Below are positions 44,144 through 51,571 of a stretch of DNA of 64,000 nucleotides, piece after piece. The stretch spans positions 1 to 64,000 of the forward strand of contig DESW01000025.1 in assembly GCA_002361425.1 (NCBI GenBank), given 5' to 3'. Position numbers and translations under genes: made by a program. Below the pieces are notes generated by a model. That model was not told the DNA's origin. It saw only the letters and a program-made list of their open reading frames with translations, and did no database searches. The stretch comes from Candidatus Saccharibacteria bacterium UBA3304. GTDB lineage: Bacteria; Patescibacteriota; Saccharimonadia; Saccharimonadales; Saccharimonadaceae. Numbering within the stretch: position 1 is the first letter of the stretch; each line of letters begins with the position of its first letter.

Positions 44144-44925
44144 TATTCTGCCTCCACGTCAATTTCTTTGGTATGGTTGCGGTCGCGCATGCCATCGAGG
44201 TTTTCATCTTCGATGAAGCTTGGGTCGTGCTTTGCGACGCCCTTGCCGTCGGTGACGATTTTGCCATCGGCGATGCGGATTTGACGGTCGCACTTCTCTG
44301 CTAGTTCTTCGTCGTGAGTGACGATGATGAGAGTGATGCCTTTTTCGCGGTTGAGATTAAAGAGAAGCTCTTCAATCTTGGCGCCAGTTGCGGAGTCGAG
44401 GTTGCCGGTTGGCTCGTCAGCGAAGATGACTTTAGGATTATTGACGAGGGCGCGAGCAATACAAACACGCTGTTTCTGGCCGCCGGAAAGGTCTTTGGCT
44501 TTATTCTTGGCTTTGTCGTCGAGCTCGACAGTCTTGAGGGCTTCCATAGCGCGACGGCGGCGCTCGCTGCGGCGGACGCCAGCAATCTTCAAAGGCAGGA
44601 TGACGTTGTTGAGAACGTTGTCATTTGCGTTCATGAAGAAGCTCTGGAAGACGAAACCGAATTCCTTGTTGCGAAGACGATTTAGCTTGCGCTGTTTAAG
44701 ATTGCTGGTATTTTTGCCATTGAGGGTGATATGACCTTCGCTCGGCTTGTCTAGAAGTGCAAGAAGATGCATTAAAGTCGATTTACCAGAGCCGGACTTA
44801 CCGATAATTGCTACCGATTCGCCTTTCTGAATATCGAGATCAATACCCTTCAGGGCCTCGAATTTTGAATCGCGCTTTCCATAGACCTTTTTTAGGTCAC
44901 GCGTTGATAATAAAACATTTTTCAT
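44143..44925 (-). CDS. MacB/LolD-type ABC ATPase
   Basis: 260 aa. Walker A IIGKSGSGKST, Q-loop FVFQSFF, signature LSGGQKQRVCIARAL, Walker B VIFADEPTGNLD, switch His IVTHDEELA. A 35-residue C-terminal extension follows the ABC domain. It is the first gene of a two-gene exporter operon. TAAGAT 7 nt before the ATG and no usable ribosome site suggest a leaderless mRNA. Confidence 0.93.
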   Translation of the reverse strand: MKNVLLSTRDLKKVYGKRDSKFEALKGIDLDIQKGESVAIIGKSGSGKSTLMHLLALLDKPSEGHITLNGKNTSNLKQRKLNRLRNKEFGFVFQSFFMNANDNVLNNVILPLKIAGVRRSERRRRAMEALKTVELDDKAKNKAKDLSGGQKQRVCIARALVNNPKVIFADEPTGNLDSATGAKIEELLFNLNREKGITLIIVTHDEELAEKCDRQIRIADGKIVTDGKGVAKHDPSFIEDENLDGMRDRNHTKEIDVEAE

Positions 44926-44932
44926 GCCTTCT

Positions 44933-44938
44933 ATCTTA
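44933..44938 (-). promoter_or_regulatory. -10 box of the MacB-like operon
   Basis: TAAGAT; predicted +1 is one base before the ATG at 44925. Confidence 0.45.
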
Positions 44939-44978
44939 ACATGGTATTGCTTTTAAGGCCACCAACTGCAGGTTGAAT

Positions 44979-45431
44979 TTACATTCTAATGAATGACAGA
45001 CCGATTGCAATCCACATTTCGACACGTTCAATAAGACGACTTGCAACATAAGCGATTACGCCTCCGACGATGGCGGGTAAGTATACTCCGAAACCGAAAA
45101 TACCGTTTGGCCAAATCGTGACTAGAATTGCGTAGACTAAACAGGCTGGAATGTAGAAATAGCCAAAGCCCGTGACAAATTTAATGCAGAGCGCCGTAAT
45201 GATAATTGTTTCAATAATCCAAAACGTAACAGCAAATACTGGTGTGTTGTAGCCAGGGAAAATGGCTGGCATTAATAGAAAATCGATGCAGTATTTGGCG
45301 ACGTAAATGGCAATAAGGACGAAGAAACTAAGGACGGTAAAGCCTGGAACTTTTTCTGGTTTTTTGTTTGGATTAAACTTTGGTGCTTTATATTTTGCTG
45401 GTGGCGTATAAGGCTTGTCCGTGTCTATCAT
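44979..45431 (-). CDS. Four-helix membrane protein of unknown function
   Basis: 150 aa from the ATG at 45431. A Pro/Lys-rich cytoplasmic N-terminus (PYTPPAKYKAPKFNPNKK) is followed by about four helices. A longer reading frame reaches back through the tRNA-Gln gene on the other strand and is not credible. TATAAT (45438-45443) places +1 on 45431, so the mRNA is probably leaderless. It is divergent from tRNA-Gln. Confidence 0.75.
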   Translation of the reverse strand: MIDTDKPYTPPAKYKAPKFNPNKKPEKVPGFTVLSFFVLIAIYVAKYCIDFLLMPAIFPGYNTPVFAVTFWIIETIIITALCIKFVTGFGYFYIPACLVYAILVTIWPNGIFGFGVYLPAIVGGVIAYVASRLIERVEMWIAIGLSFIRM

Positions 45432-45437
45432 AACTAG

Positions 45438-45443
45438 ATTATA
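45438..45443 (-). promoter_or_regulatory. -10 box of the leaderless membrane-protein gene
   Basis: TATAAT, 6 nt from the ATG at 45431. Confidence 0.6.
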
Positions 45444-45457
45444 GCTTATTTTTATGG

Positions 45458-45463
45458 TAAAAT
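45458..45463 (+). promoter_or_regulatory. -10 box of tRNA-Gln
   Basis: TAAAAT preceded by TGG; predicted +1 is about 45470, five nt before the mature tRNA. Confidence 0.5.
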
Positions 45464-45474
45464 GGCTTGCAGAT

Positions 45475-45549
45475 TGGGCCTTCGCCAAGTGGTAAGGCAA
45501 CGGGTTTTGGTCCCGTCATTCGCAGGTTCGAATCCTGCAGGCCCAGCCA
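45475..45549 (+). tRNA. trnQ: tRNA-Gln (TTG anticodon)
   Basis: Full cloverleaf: acceptor TGGGCCT with AGGCCCA, D-arm GCC...GGC, anticodon stem ACGGG/CCCGT with loop TTTTGGT (anticodon TTG), T-arm GCAGG-TTCGAAT-CCTGC, discriminator G and an encoded CCA. A GACCC-GTA-GGGTC hairpin plus T run follows as terminator. The 3' end and terminator are repeated at 46943. Confidence 0.96.
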
Positions 45550-45591
45550 CAATGAAATCAAAATAGACCCGTAGGGTCTTATTTTTGTTTC
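45544..45591 (+). repeat. Direct repeat, copy 1 (tRNA-Gln 3' end plus terminator)
   Basis: Begins with CAGCCACAATG at the tRNA 3' end and includes the GACCCGTAGGGTC terminator. It matches 46943-46988 except for two 1-nt indels. The pair brackets the nucleotidyltransferase gene. Confidence 0.85.
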
Positions 45592-45610
45592 ATTGCTCGC
45601 CGTAGGCGTG

Positions 45611-45677
45611 GCAGGATTCGAGCCAGGTTCGTCCAATGCCCGGCGAAGCGACGGCGCATTGTTTATATCCTGCAGGC
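45611..45677 (+). repeat. Rearranged tRNA-Gln T-arm copy with an inserted palindrome
   Basis: GCAGGATTCGA (45611-45621) is the inverse of the tRNA T-arm; CAGGTTCG (45624-45631) and ATCCTGCAGGC (45667-45677) are direct matches to it. Between the last two is a palindromic insert with CAATGC/GCATTG arms (45634-45661). Confidence 0.55.
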
Positions 45678-45733
45678 GAAGATAAAATGTTAAAATTAAT
45701 TTATGATTATAAAATTTTCTTGGCGGTTATTCT

Positions 45734-46924
45734 ATGGGCGAGTTCTTGCGTGGTAATCCGGAATCATCTGAAGACGAGCAAAGGTATGACCAGGAGTCAC
45801 TAGAATTGGCTGTCAATGGTCTGTCTCGTGTTGTTGGCGAGCAAGATGACGTTGACAACAATAGCGACGATTCCGAGGAAGAAGATGACTATGATGATGA
45901 CTATGACGAAGACTATGACGAAGAAGATGACTATGACGATTACTATAGTGAATATGAGGAACAGCACTATGGCGAGGAGCGCGCCGATTTCGATGAAGAA
46001 AAAATGACGCTCCAAGAGCTTCCTTTGCCGGCGGAGATTTTAAAGCGTTATTCTTTCCTCAACGAATTACCGCATGGCGTTGCTGTCATGGGCGGCGTAG
46101 CTCGTAGCATAGCAAGAGAAATCATAACTGGTGAGCGCGAGCCTATTCGCGATATTGATCTTGTAAATATTATCGACGAAGAAGGCAATAGTGAGGTTGA
46201 TGACGATACTTTAGACGCACTCTCGCGTAAGTTTATGCCAGACGATTATGCTTTCGGTCATGGTATTAAAAATGATACCCTGGATAACTATTTTAAGACT
46301 CGTGATTTCACGATTAACCAAATCCTGGTTAAAGATAGTAAACTCATTGTTAGCGATTTTGCTTATAATGACTTTCAAGAGAACATTGTTCGACCTACTT
46401 ATTTTGAGCATCCCTATGACGGCGACGATATAAGTAGCCGGCTATTCCTTAAAGCCTTGATGATGAGGACCGTATTATCGCAAATTTCTGATTCTATCCC
46501 ACTTATCGAAGATATGGAACGCCCAGAGTATATTGGCGCTTTTGATGTAGCCGTATTCCTAAATAAAGCTATGAGTCGTGGTGCCGAAACGGCTCGCGTA
46601 TTCACGGAAGATCTTGCGGATTGGGATGTTATTTCCGAAGATTACGCCGGTCGTCCGGTTGCTCTTGCTAAAGCGCTATTAGAAGATGTCGATGCGTTCG
46701 AATTTCGCCCATCTACCGATGAACGATTTAAAGATGTCCAAGAATGTGAAGATATGAGCGGATTCTTTATTCCGCCGTCTATGTCGCGTTACTATGCCTC
46801 GGATCCAGCGATTCGTCGCGCAATTGCTGAATATGGAGATGGCTTAGACGAGCCTATTGATGGTGAAGAAGAACGAGTTTCTGGTTACTATACTCAAGCT
46901 GAATATGACAACATCAATCGTTAA
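45734..46924 (+). CDS. Nucleotidyltransferase, poly(A) polymerase/CCA-enzyme-like head domain
   Basis: 396 aa. The first 90 residues include a very acidic Asp/Glu/Tyr tract. Residues about 105-215 match the class II nucleotidyltransferase head: VAVMGGVARSIAREI, metal-binding RDIDLV, and RDFTINQILV, which in CCA-adding enzymes and poly(A) polymerases is the DFTINA motif. The C-terminal half is not recognisable as the usual neck-body-tail. Both tRNA genes here encode CCA, so an essential CCA role is not needed. It is bracketed by direct repeats of the tRNA-Gln 3' end. Codon and start evidence are ordinary; the ribosome site is weak. Confidence 0.75.
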   Translation: MGEFLRGNPESSEDEQRYDQESLELAVNGLSRVVGEQDDVDNNSDDSEEEDDYDDDYDEDYDEEDDYDDYYSEYEEQHYGEERADFDEEKMTLQELPLPAEILKRYSFLNELPHGVAVMGGVARSIAREIITGEREPIRDIDLVNIIDEEGNSEVDDDTLDALSRKFMPDDYAFGHGIKNDTLDNYFKTRDFTINQILVKDSKLIVSDFAYNDFQENIVRPTYFEHPYDGDDISSRLFLKALMMRTVLSQISDSIPLIEDMERPEYIGAFDVAVFLNKAMSRGAETARVFTEDLADWDVISEDYAGRPVALAKALLEDVDAFEFRPSTDERFKDVQECEDMSGFFIPPSMSRYYASDPAIRRAIAEYGDGLDEPIDGEEERVSGYYTQAEYDNINR

Positions 46925-46942
46925 AGCTTGCTTTGTTTTGCT

Positions 46943-46988
46943 CAGCCACAATGAAATCAAAAAGACCCGTAGGGTCTTATTTTGTTTC
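46943..46988 (+). repeat. Direct repeat, copy 2
   Basis: CAGCCACAATGAAATCAAAA, the GACCCGTAGGGTC hairpin and TGTTTC match copy 1 at 45544-45591. It also serves as the terminator of the nucleotidyltransferase gene. Confidence 0.85.
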
Positions 46989-46999
46989 TTTCGTTAATG

Positions 47000-47026
47000 T
47001 GAAAGCCCCGACATAAAAGCCGGGGC
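47000..47026 (-). terminator. Probable terminator of the small orphan gene
   Basis: GCCCCG and CGGGGC form a 6-bp stem; on the minus strand CTTTC follows. The T run is short. Confidence 0.55.
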
Positions 47027-47032
47027 GATAAA

Positions 47033-47299
47033 TTATTTTAGAGTTACCGCGCGGGCAGATACAACCGCAGCTATTTCGTCTAGTGCTTCGTCTGTTTCGG
47101 TTAGTTCTCTTGGAATCCCGATGTTGCTTAGGGCTTTCCGCACCTCTTCTTTCTCGTCTTCATCAATATTTGCAGCAAAGAATGATGCTAGAGCGCCGAA
47201 TGACCGTGTCTGCCCGATGCCTCGGACGAATTTATTATGAAAATCGTCCCTAGACATATCTCTAATAATGTCTGTACCACTACGTGCGTCCTTTTTCAT
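47033..47299 (-). CDS. Small protein of unknown function
   Basis: 88 aa from the ATG at 47299, about 5 nt after GGGGTGG; a GTG 9 nt upstream overlaps that site. Soluble, charged and mostly helical. The promoter is TTGACA-17-TATAAA with a leader of about 30 nt. No family recognised. Confidence 0.68.
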   Translation of the reverse strand: MKKDARSGTDIIRDMSRDDFHNKFVRGIGQTRSFGALASFFAANIDEDEKEEVRKALSNIGIPRELTETDEALDEIAAVVSARAVTLK

Positions 47300-47334
47300 A
47301 AAAACCACCCCTTTCTACTACTTGGATACTAATA

Positions 47335-47363
47335 TTTATAGTATATTTTGCGCGTTTTGTCAA
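47335..47363 (-). promoter_or_regulatory. Promoter of the orphan gene at 47299
   Basis: TTGACA (47358-47363), 17-nt spacer, TATAAA (47335-47340). Confidence 0.7.
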
Positions 47364-47374
47364 TGGTTCTTACT

Positions 47375-48226
47375 TTAGTATAATTCTCGTTTGAGTTTAT
47401 ATTCTCTTTTGGCTACTTCTGACGAAAAAGCGTTGGCATAGAATTCCTCTACAATATCGCGATCGTAGCGCATCACTCTGGCGACAGCTTCGGTTTGCCG
47501 GTTTTTTTCTTTTAGATCGCTTGGCCAAAAGTTGCGTACGGTGAATGGGCGAGTATGATACTTTCTAGCAAGTGCATTAATACCATTCAAGTGCTTTATT
47601 GCGTTGTTGTGCGCATTGGTTCTGCCGAGATTATAACTTGCTTCGCCCATATCACGCGCCTCTTCTTTCGGCATATATTTATAGTCAAGATGAACCATAA
47701 CTGAACTATAAAAGTCTTTTGCGTAGTCTAAGTCGTCTTGTGCTTCTGGTAAGCCCGATTGCATAATTGCTTCACGAAGTGCTTTCATTCTGTCATGATA
47801 GAAGTATCCAGCTTGGGCTTCGATGGTTTTATTAATTTCTTTTTCGTCCCTCGAGATAATCATTTCTTGCTCAACTTCGGCAAGTGGTTCTAATATATAA
47901 GCGTCATTTCCTAGCTCATCTTTCGCATTGTTAATTGAGTGAGCGTAGTCATCCTCCCAAGCTTCGAATTCGTTCGCACTCATTTTAAGTCCCTGCTCTT
48001 TTAATGAGTCTATCTTTCTGCTAAAAGCAGTTTGCGTATCTAGGGCCTCTTTATAAAAATCCTTAGCGAATTCTGCCGCCCTACTGTTGTAGCGTTCGTT
48101 TATTTCTTTGGCTTGCTGAATCAAAGCCTCTCTTTCTTTCGTCTCTTCTGCGAGTTGCAGCCACGGGCTTTTAGGACTTCCACTATCGTCAGGCGTATCT
48201 TCGAGTGGCGTTATGGCGTGTGTCAT
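47375..48226 (-). CDS. Helical protein of unknown function
   Basis: 283 aa, strongly alpha-helical with many charged residues and a long coiled-coil-prone stretch between residues 30 and 110. No signal peptide or membrane segment. TAGGAGG lies 5 nt before the ATG, and a TATAAT box at 48250-48255 gives a leader of about 17 nt. It is divergent from the orphan gene at 48343. No family recognised. Confidence 0.72.
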   Translation of the reverse strand: MTHAITPLEDTPDDSGSPKSPWLQLAEETKEREALIQQAKEINERYNSRAAEFAKDFYKEALDTQTAFSRKIDSLKEQGLKMSANEFEAWEDDYAHSINNAKDELGNDAYILEPLAEVEQEMIISRDEKEINKTIEAQAGYFYHDRMKALREAIMQSGLPEAQDDLDYAKDFYSSVMVHLDYKYMPKEEARDMGEASYNLGRTNAHNNAIKHLNGINALARKYHTRPFTVRNFWPSDLKEKNRQTEAVARVMRYDRDIVEEFYANAFSSEVAKREYKLKRELY

Positions 48227-48249
48227 TTTTCCTCCTATTGATTATGTTT

Positions 48250-48291
48250 ATTATACCGCACCGCTCTAATAGGTTGTATGTATGGTATAAT
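48250..48291. promoter_or_regulatory. Divergent promoters of the two orphan genes
   Basis: TATAAT on the minus strand at 48250-48255 serves the gene at 48226. TATAAT at 48286-48291, preceded by TGG, serves the gene at 48343. The -35 boxes are weak. Confidence 0.5.
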
Positions 48292-48342
48292 TATATCTGT
48301 TACTCATACGTAATCCACCATTTCTTAGAGAGGAGTGAAACT

Positions 48343-48993
48343 ATGAGAAGGTTCTTTAGAACATTCAACGGTTACATGACTAAAGAGGAATCTCCGAAGT
48401 CGCATCGTCTGTCAGACGGCATATTCCGCTACTCAATGGTTACCCCGGGTACGCAAATTATTCATTCGGAGACCGAGCCATATAATCTTCGTTGTGCACA
48501 ATTTGGCGACAAATATCACGCTCGCCGTCTAGCAGACGAAGAAGACTGGAGAGCAAAAATGCTCGAAGCAATCGATTTTATGGAACAGTATGACGAGATT
48601 GGCTGCTATACATTCTGCGATTGTGGCGGCAGCGACAAGATTTGTACTGCTATCTCATGCGAGAATCGACCGAATGCAAAAACGATGATTTTGGTTGATG
48701 ACGCAAAGTTTAATGCCTACGACGGCTATAATTGTCCATTCTTTATCATCTTTAACGCCAGACCGATACTTGGTTTAGGTGCTGACCATAACGTGGTTAT
48801 AGGTCGTGATGTTTATCACTTAAAGTTAGACAAGAAATCGGTTATCGTGTGGAATCTTGATCGATACGTGGATTTCATCGTAGAGGGGCATACCTTTTGG
48901 GGGATTTGTCATAATACTGGCGCAAAACTTAGCATAACTGACGATGTAATGGTTGGATTAAAAGACGGCAAACGTGTTTACGTTGCACATTAG
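48343..48993 (+). CDS. Protein of unknown function
   Basis: 216 aa from the ATG at 48343, with AGAGAGGAG upstream; a longer reading frame from 48205 crosses the promoter and is rejected. Mixed alpha/beta with several Cys (YTFCDCGGSDKICTAISC) that could bind metal. No family recognised. It has its own promoter and terminator, like the other orphan genes. Confidence 0.7.
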   Translation: MRRFFRTFNGYMTKEESPKSHRLSDGIFRYSMVTPGTQIIHSETEPYNLRCAQFGDKYHARRLADEEDWRAKMLEAIDFMEQYDEIGCYTFCDCGGSDKICTAISCENRPNAKTMILVDDAKFNAYDGYNCPFFIIFNARPILGLGADHNVVIGRDVYHLKLDKKSVIVWNLDRYVDFIVEGHTFWGICHNTGAKLSITDDVMVGLKDGKRVYVAH

Positions 48994-48999
48994 AAGGCG

Positions 49000-49030
49000 A
49001 CGCCGGGACTATAGCAGTTCCGGCGTTTTT
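49000..49030 (+). terminator. Intrinsic terminator
   Basis: ACGCCGG pairs with CCGGCGT, followed by TTTT. Confidence 0.75.
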
Positions 49031-49034
49031 CTTG

Positions 49035-49040
49035 TATTAT
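49035..49040 (+). promoter_or_regulatory. -10 box of the leaderless microgene
   Basis: TATTAT; predicted +1 is exactly the ATG at 49047. Confidence 0.45.
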
Positions 49041-49046
49041 GAAATT

Positions 49047-49142
49047 ATGGACGATGTAGACGAAAGAGATTTGCAAATTCTCGACGCCGAACTGGCCGAG
49101 TCGGAACAGGACGGTGAAGAGATGCTTGCTTGCGGCAACTAA
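49047..49142 (+). CDS. Candidate 31-aa microprotein
   Basis: A 31-codon ORF, acidic (starts MDDVDERDLQILDAELAESE, ends MLACGN). It lies between two strong terminators, with its own -10 box in the leaderless register used by housekeeping genes here. Its length is below the usual gene-calling limit. The enclosed unit and the exact +1/ATG match support a real gene. Function unknown. Confidence 0.5.
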   Translation: MDDVDERDLQILDAELAESEQDGEEMLACGN

Positions 49143-49173
49143 AAAACTCCGACGTATTTGGCCGGAGTTTTTT
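49143..49173. terminator. Bidirectional intrinsic terminator
   Basis: AACTCCG and CGGAGTT form a 7-bp stem with A and T runs on both sides. It ends the microgene and the convergent CorA-DUF308 unit. Confidence 0.78.
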
Positions 49174-49179
49174 GATTCC

Positions 49180-49776
49180 CTATTTTTCGTCGACGATTTT
49201 GGCGTCTACGGTCTTGGCGGATGATTTGTATGATTGTTTGACTATGATGCCGCCGGTCATATCGGAAACGGCGAAGATAATAAGTAATACGCCGAGGACC
49301 TGAACCACGAGGTCTGGAACGATGATCTTACCGAAGATACAAAGTGCGCCACAAACTACGCCAATAATAGCGAGAATGAGAGCGTTTTTGTAGTTCGGAT
49401 TAAACTTTTTGCTATTGAGCGCATCTTGCAGGCGGAAAATGCTTTCAATAAGCAAGAAGATGCCGAGCACGATAGAAATGAGCTCTTTCAAAAAGTCTTT
49501 TTCGATAATAAGAAATGCACCGGCAACACCAAGCGCAATGGCGGTAATAAGCTTTGCATTGTCGCCCATGTTGCGATTCTCTACGCGGTACCATGCGATG
49601 AAATTGTAGGCTGCGTAGACGAGGAATAATATGCCAATAGCAATAGAAATAAAGCTAGTAACTTTGTCGGCCCAAATTAGCAGGCAGATGCCGAGGGCGA
49701 GCAAAATAACGTTGATACTAATAGGCATAGAAAAGGTTTTTACTTTTCTTGCGCCTTTAACTTCGATCTTCTTCAT
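49180..49776 (-). CDS. DUF308/HdeD-like membrane protein
   Basis: 198 aa with six hydrophobic segments in three repeated pairs, the DUF308 layout (LGICLLIWADKVTSFISIAIGILFLVYA; LGVAGAFLIIEKDFLKELISIVLGIFLLIESIFRLQDAL). Function in the family is poorly known; HdeD is linked to acid resistance. AGGAG lies 5 nt before the ATG. It follows corA by 12 nt in one operon. Confidence 0.85.
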   Translation of the reverse strand: MKKIEVKGARKVKTFSMPISINVILLALGICLLIWADKVTSFISIAIGILFLVYAAYNFIAWYRVENRNMGDNAKLITAIALGVAGAFLIIEKDFLKELISIVLGIFLLIESIFRLQDALNSKKFNPNYKNALILAIIGVVCGALCIFGKIIVPDLVVQVLGVLLIIFAVSDMTGGIIVKQSYKSSAKTVDAKIVDEK

Positions 49777-49788
49777 ATTACTCCTATT

Positions 49789-50736
49789 TTATAACATTCC
49801 GCGCTTCTTGAGCCAGATAGCAAGAATGAATGACAAAACGAATGAGCCAGCGAGTACGATTGCGGCAGATATTGGACTGGTGCCGATGACGCCGAATTGG
49901 ACGTTCATGCCGAGAAAAGATGAAATGATTGTCGGGATGGAAAGCACGATAGTGATGCCGGCGAGAAACTTCATGATTTCGTTCTGATTATTATTAATGA
50001 CGGCACTGTAAGTTTCGGAAATGGATTTAAGAATCTTACGATAAACTTCGGCCATATCGAGCGCCTGCTCGTTTTCGATAATAGCATCTTCGAGCAAATC
50101 TTCGTCGCCTTCATAGAGCGGAAGAACGTTGCCCTTGCCGAGACGATCGAGTACGAGGCGGTTTTCCTTTAAGGAGCTGGCGAAGTAGACGAGGGTCTTT
50201 TCGGCAGTTAGTAAGTCGATGAGGTCCTTGTTCTTGGTAGACTTTTGCATGCTATCCTCTTTTGCGTCGATAGCCTTGTAAATCATGTCGAGAACCTTGA
50301 GGTAGCGAGCGGCTGCGACGGCAATAATTTGAATGAGTGTGCGCGTCTTTTTCGCGGTGCGGAACTCGGCAATAATGCCCTTGCGGAAATCGTCAAGGAT
50401 GCCGGTTTCGACTGGCGAAATAGTGATAACATAGTTGTTCTCTGACACGATAATACCGAGTGGGTAGGTGATGTAATCGTCATCATCGTCGCCGTCTTCT
50501 TCAAGAGCTGGCACGTCCAAAACAACGAGTGTCTCCTTGCCGGAAGTCTCAACGCGTGGCAGCTCGTCGTCATCGCGCATCTTTACGAGCAAGTCGCGGT
50601 CGATGCCGGTTTTTTCGACGACTTCTTCAATCTCGTCATCAGACGGGCGGACGATATCGATCCAACAATCAGTCTCGAAGCCGTTGCGGCGTTCGAGTTC
50701 CTTGGTATCGTGATTGGTTTTATAGTATTTAAGCAT
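49789..50736 (-). CDS. corA: CorA-family Mg2+ (divalent cation) channel
   Basis: 315 aa, usual CorA length. A cytoplasmic N-terminal domain (1-250) with an acidic loop (EEDGDDDDDY) precedes two C-terminal helices. The pore signature GMN is in FLGMNVQF, and a basic C-terminus (WLKKRGML) follows. It forms a pentameric channel in the membrane. TATAAT 7 nt before the ATG implies a leaderless mRNA. It is divergent from the HlyIII gene with only 42 bp between. Confidence 0.93.
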   Translation of the reverse strand: MLKYYKTNHDTKELERRNGFETDCWIDIVRPSDDEIEEVVEKTGIDRDLLVKMRDDDELPRVETSGKETLVVLDVPALEEDGDDDDDYITYPLGIIVSENNYVITISPVETGILDDFRKGIIAEFRTAKKTRTLIQIIAVAAARYLKVLDMIYKAIDAKEDSMQKSTKNKDLIDLLTAEKTLVYFASSLKENRLVLDRLGKGNVLPLYEGDEDLLEDAIIENEQALDMAEVYRKILKSISETYSAVINNNQNEIMKFLAGITIVLSIPTIISSFLGMNVQFGVIGTSPISAAIVLAGSFVLSFILAIWLKKRGML

Positions 50737-50743
50737 TATTAGT

Positions 50744-50771
50744 ATTATAGCACTCTCTGTTGCGGTATAAT
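50744..50771. promoter_or_regulatory. Divergent pair of leaderless -10 boxes
   Basis: TATAAT on the minus strand (50744-50749) serves corA and TATAAT on the plus strand (50766-50771) serves the HlyIII gene. Each predicted +1 is one base before its ATG. Confidence 0.65.
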
Positions 50772-50778
50772 AATAGCA

Positions 50779-51477
50779 ATGAAGAAACAGCTGAAAATTA
50801 TGCAGCCTCGCACGAAACTAAAAGATCGTGAGTTACCTGACTATACGCGCGGTGAAGAGATTTTTAACATGGTCTCACATATTGTCGCTGCGGCTTTTGC
50901 AGTACCGATTTTGATCCTTTGCATTATTCGTGGTGCGATTGAATATGGTGCGGCGGGTGTTTTGACCGGTCTCGCATTTACGGTTTCGATGCTCATTCTC
51001 TTTACGATTTCGGCGATTTATCATGGCCTAAAGCCAGAAAAACGCGCAAAGAAAGTGATGCAGATTATTGATCACTGCTCGATTTTCTTACTTATTGCTG
51101 GTTCATATACGCCAGTCACTTTAATTGCCTTGATGAAGACTGAGCCAGTGACAGCCTGGGTGATGTTTGGTGTTGTGTGGGTGATGTCGATTCTCGGTAT
51201 TGTACTTAATGCGATTGATTTGAAAAAGTTTGCAAGCTTTTCGATGGCTTGTTATCTCGCGCTTGGCTGGTGCATTATCCTCTGCTTGCCAAGTTTGATG
51301 GTAGTGTTGCCGCCAATTGGCACCGTTCTTCTCTTCCTCGGTGGCATTATGTATACGATTGGTGCGATGTTCTTTGGACTCGAAAAAGAGTTCAAGTATA
51401 TGCATTCGATTTTTCATTTACTAGTGCTCGGCGGCAGCGTCTGCCACGGTTTAATGATTTTGCTTTGCATCCTCTAG
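50779..51477 (+). CDS. Hemolysin III-like membrane protein (PAQR superfamily)
   Basis: 232 aa with seven hydrophobic segments. Family motifs are present: GEEIFNMVSHIVAAAF, AIYHGLKP, IDHCSIFLLIAGSYTPV and HSIFHLLVLGGSVCHG, whose His, Asp and Ser residues form the metal site of PAQR hydrolases. The role in bacteria is unclear; ceramidase-like or membrane-fluidity functions have been proposed for relatives. The transcript is leaderless by -10 spacing. Confidence 0.9.
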   Translation: MKKQLKIMQPRTKLKDRELPDYTRGEEIFNMVSHIVAAAFAVPILILCIIRGAIEYGAAGVLTGLAFTVSMLILFTISAIYHGLKPEKRAKKVMQIIDHCSIFLLIAGSYTPVTLIALMKTEPVTAWVMFGVVWVMSILGIVLNAIDLKKFASFSMACYLALGWCIILCLPSLMVVLPPIGTVLLFLGGIMYTIGAMFFGLEKEFKYMHSIFHLLVLGGSVCHGLMILLCIL

Positions 51478-51493
51478 GATTATTTGTTAAGAT
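51465..51493 (+). promoter_or_regulatory. Promoter of the orphan gene at 51572
   Basis: TTGCAT (51465-51470), 17-nt spacer ending in TGT, TAAGAT (51488-51493). Leader of about 70 nt with a GCTTTTTAAAAAGC palindrome. Confidence 0.5.
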
Positions 51494-51571
51494 ATTTTTA
51501 TCTTTAACAGCTTTTTAAAAAGCATTGAGCACCTTAACTTTTTCAAAAACCTATGTAAGGGGGTAAATTAC

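Noticed and set aside
45439..45636. Open frame on the minus strand across tRNA-Gln
   Set aside because: It is the common false ORF produced by reading a tRNA gene backwards.
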